Of a stretch of DNA of 64,000 bases, positions 62,676 to 64,000 are shown piece by piece. The notes under the pieces were generated by a model. It searched no databases and was not told where the DNA came from. It saw nothing but the letters and a program-made list of their open reading frames with translations. The DNA comes from Pyrocephalus nanus (lineage: Eukaryota > Chordata > Aves > Passeriformes > Tyrannidae): the NCBI GenBank assembly GCA_038380795.1, contig CM076264.1:12274001-12338000 (forward strand), written 5' to 3'. Each line of letters begins with the position of its first letter. Position 1 is the first letter of the stretch. Made by a program: the position numbers and the translations under genes.

Positions 62676-63247
62676 CAGCCCGTCACCGCCGCTCCCGCCC
62701 CCGCCGCACCTGCCCCCGCCGCCCCGCCCCGACACCGCCCCGCAGAGCCGCCAGCCTTGGCCCCTTCCGCACCGCCGCGTCCCGCGCAGACCCCGCTCCA
62801 AGGGGCAACCTCGCCGCTCCCCACGGCCGCTCTGACCGCGCCGCCCCGCCACGGCTCCGGCCGCAGCTGCCCCCGGCGAGCGGCGGAGACAGGACGGGAC
62901 GCGCCGGGCAGGCGCCCCCGCGGCGGAGGGGCGGCCGGGACCGGCCGTCCGCGCCATCCCGCAGGGAAGGCCGCCGGGGTCACCCGGGAGCACGGTCCGC
63001 CGCGAGCAGAGCGCCCGGCGAGGCCGGGCCTGCTCCTTCCCGGCGGGAGGCGGCTGTCAGCCGTGCCCGGCACCCCCTTCCCCGTCCTCCTGCCGCCGCT
63101 TTGCCACCCCTCTCACTCACCGGGCGGGCGGGCGCTCTCCCTCCTCCCGCGCTGGCAGTGCCTCTCCGCAGTGCCGGCGCCCCCCCGGTGCCGCTCCCGG
63201 GGGTGGCGGCGGCGGCCGCGCCCGCGCCGATCCCGCCGCCGCGTTTG

Positions 63248-63263
63248 TTCAAAATCACGCGCC
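63248..63263 (-). promoter_or_regulatory. LIN54: CDE/CHR tandem element in LIN54 promoter
   Basis: In LIN54 sense the order is GGCGCG (63263-63258), a 4-nt spacer TGAT, then TTTGAA (63253-63248). The CDE-4 nt-CHR geometry is that of known DREAM and B-MYB/MuvB target promoters. It lies about 130 bp upstream of the 63121 donor, near the expected start site. Confidence 0.55.
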
Positions 63264-63557
63264 CCGCGCCATTCCCCCGCCGCATCCCATAATACTACGC
63301 TGCGCCGCCCTGGCAACCGCCGGCGCAGCAGCGCCCCGCGCTTCCGGGAGCCGCCCCGCCGGGCGCTTCCGGGGCCGCGCGCGGGCGCCACCCGCGAGAA
63401 GGAGAGGAAGAGGCAGCAGGGAGAAAGGCTCGGCCTTTCCCCGCGTGCGGGATTTGCGCGCGCGCCTATCCCGTGGGATATCGCGTGCTGGGCCCGCCCG
63501 GCGCAGCCCCGTCCCGCTCCCGCTGCCCGCGCTCTTCTCCCTCCCTCCCCCCCCTAA

Positions 63558-63565
63558 TCACGTGA
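63558..63565. promoter_or_regulatory. palindromic E-box TCACGTGA upstream of COPS4
   Basis: A full TCACGTGAC match 53 bp before the COPS4 ATG, the sequence preferred by USF and MiT/TFE factors. Confidence 0.5.
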
Positions 63566-63613
63566 CCGCCGCCGCGCGCGCGGCTCCATGGTGGGAGGAG
63601 GCGGTGGCGGCTC

Positions 63614-63626
63614 CCAAGATGGCGGC
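63614..63626 (+). promoter_or_regulatory. COPS4: YY1-type motif overlapping the COPS4 start codon
   Basis: CCAAGATGGCGGC contains the initiator ATG. YY1 sites of this form often overlap the start codon in short-5'UTR genes and fix the transcription start. Confidence 0.55.
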
Positions 63627-63695
63627 GGGCGCGGTGAGGCAGGACCTGGCGCAGCTCATGAACTCCAGCGGCTCTCACAAGGACCTGGCGGGAAA
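63619..63695 (+). CDS. COPS4: COPS4 first coding exon (COP9 signalosome subunit 4), partial
   Basis: COPS4 (CSN4) is a PCI-domain subunit of the COP9 signalosome, which removes NEDD8 from cullins. The exon reads MAAGAVRQDLAQLMNSSGSH then KDLAGK. It matches the human N-terminus as I recall, except for one extra glycine after MAA. It ends AA|GTGAGT in phase 2, so the rest of the gene lies beyond 64,000. The ATG sits in a YY1-type motif with A at -3. Divergent LIN54 starts within about 0.5 kb. Confidence 0.95.
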
Positions 63696-64000
63696 GTGAG
63701 TCGTCCCCGCGGCGGGGGCGAGGGGTGCGAGCTGGAGTGGGGTCGAGAGGGAGGTGCCGGGCCCTGGGAGGGCCATGGCGGGTCTTACCCAGCGGCCGCG
63801 CTGCTTTAAATAAAAAGGAGACGGAAAGATTTCACCTCGTTGTTCTGCAGTTTCTTTTTTTTGCTTGTTTACGGGCTCCCCGCGTGTCCGCCCGCCCCTC
63901 AGGGCTCGGCTGCTGTGCCACAACGATAGGTCAAAGAGTTTATTTGCCCCGGCTGCCATAGATATGTTAGCGACTCTATTATTATTGTTATTATTATTAT
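63696..64000 (+). other. COPS4: start of COPS4 intron 1
   Basis: CpG-rich at first, then ordinary sequence, ending in an ATT trinucleotide run at the window edge. No further exon is seen. Confidence 0.7.
63977..64000 (+). repeat. (ATT)n microsatellite at window edge
   Basis: About eight ATT units with one GTT interruption, continuing past the window. Confidence 0.85.

Larger units (their letters stand above)
62608..63250 (-). other. LIN54: LIN54 noncoding first exon(s), alternative donors
   Basis: Two consensus minus-strand donors lie in the CpG island: CCAG|GTGAGAC (exon end 62608) and CCCG|GTGAGTGAG (exon end 63121). Either would splice to the acceptor at 45,851 and leave the ATG in the second exon. 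Both may be used as alternative first exons; RNA is needed to decide. Confidence 0.5.
62609..63618. promoter_or_regulatory. CpG-island head-to-head promoter of LIN54 and COPS4
   Basis: About 1 kb of very GC-rich, CpG-dense DNA separates two divergent genes. Recognisable sites are a CDE/CHR tandem, a TCACGTGA E-box and YY1-type AAGATGGCGGC / AAAATGGCGG motifs. There is no TATA box. Long open frames on both strands reflect composition only. Confidence 0.75.

Noticed and set aside
62460..63557. 365- and 281-codon open frames on the plus strand, and several on the minus
   Set aside because: They lie in the LIN54-COPS4 CpG island, are low-complexity and overlap the known noncoding first exon and promoter. 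There is no homology signal.

Overview
This is a vertebrate nuclear window, most likely from a bird. Four genes are recognisable from their exons, in the order SEC31A (minus), THAP9 (plus), LIN54 (minus), COPS4 (plus). As I recall it, this is the order of human 4q21. The bird (at least sauropsid) call rests on two CR1 LINE fragments with typical avian CR1 coding and 3' sequence, compact introns, and very GC-rich CpG-island first exons. I cannot name the species.

Layout. Bases 1-12,050 hold the first ten coding exons of SEC31A (478 codons, the WD40 propeller and the start of the linker); the gene runs off the left edge. Bases 12,054-13,121 are a GC-rich head-to-head promoter shared by SEC31A and THAP9, with CCAAT boxes and a TATA-like element. 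THAP9 (13,122-17,420) has five coding exons and a predicted 867-residue protein with an N-terminal THAP zinc finger and a P-element-type transposase body. THAP9 and LIN54 converge on about 1.1 kb of intergenic DNA. LIN54 occupies about 19,000-63,250: a 3' UTR of about 2.5 kb, thirteen coding exons (803 residues) and a noncoding first exon some 17 kb upstream. Bases 62,600-63,620 are a second CpG-island head-to-head promoter, and COPS4 starts at 63,619 and runs off the right edge.

Functions. SEC31A is the outer COPII coat subunit, THAP9 a domesticated transposase, LIN54 the DNA-binding subunit of the MuvB/DREAM cell-cycle complex, and COPS4 a COP9 signalosome subunit. They share promoters pairwise but not a pathway.

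Most notable: (1) a 2.1-kb minisatellite of about 36 units in a LIN54 intron, bounded by a 12-bp direct repeat of unique sequence, as if it had arrived as one insertion; (2) a glycine in place of the second catalytic aspartate of THAP9; (3) a CDE-4 bp-CHR tandem, the motif read by DREAM itself, in the LIN54 promoter; (4) a 156-bp in-frame LIN54 exon absent from the 749-residue human protein as I recall it; (5) a GC-AG intron required to keep THAP9 open. All protein comparisons are from memory; no search was run.
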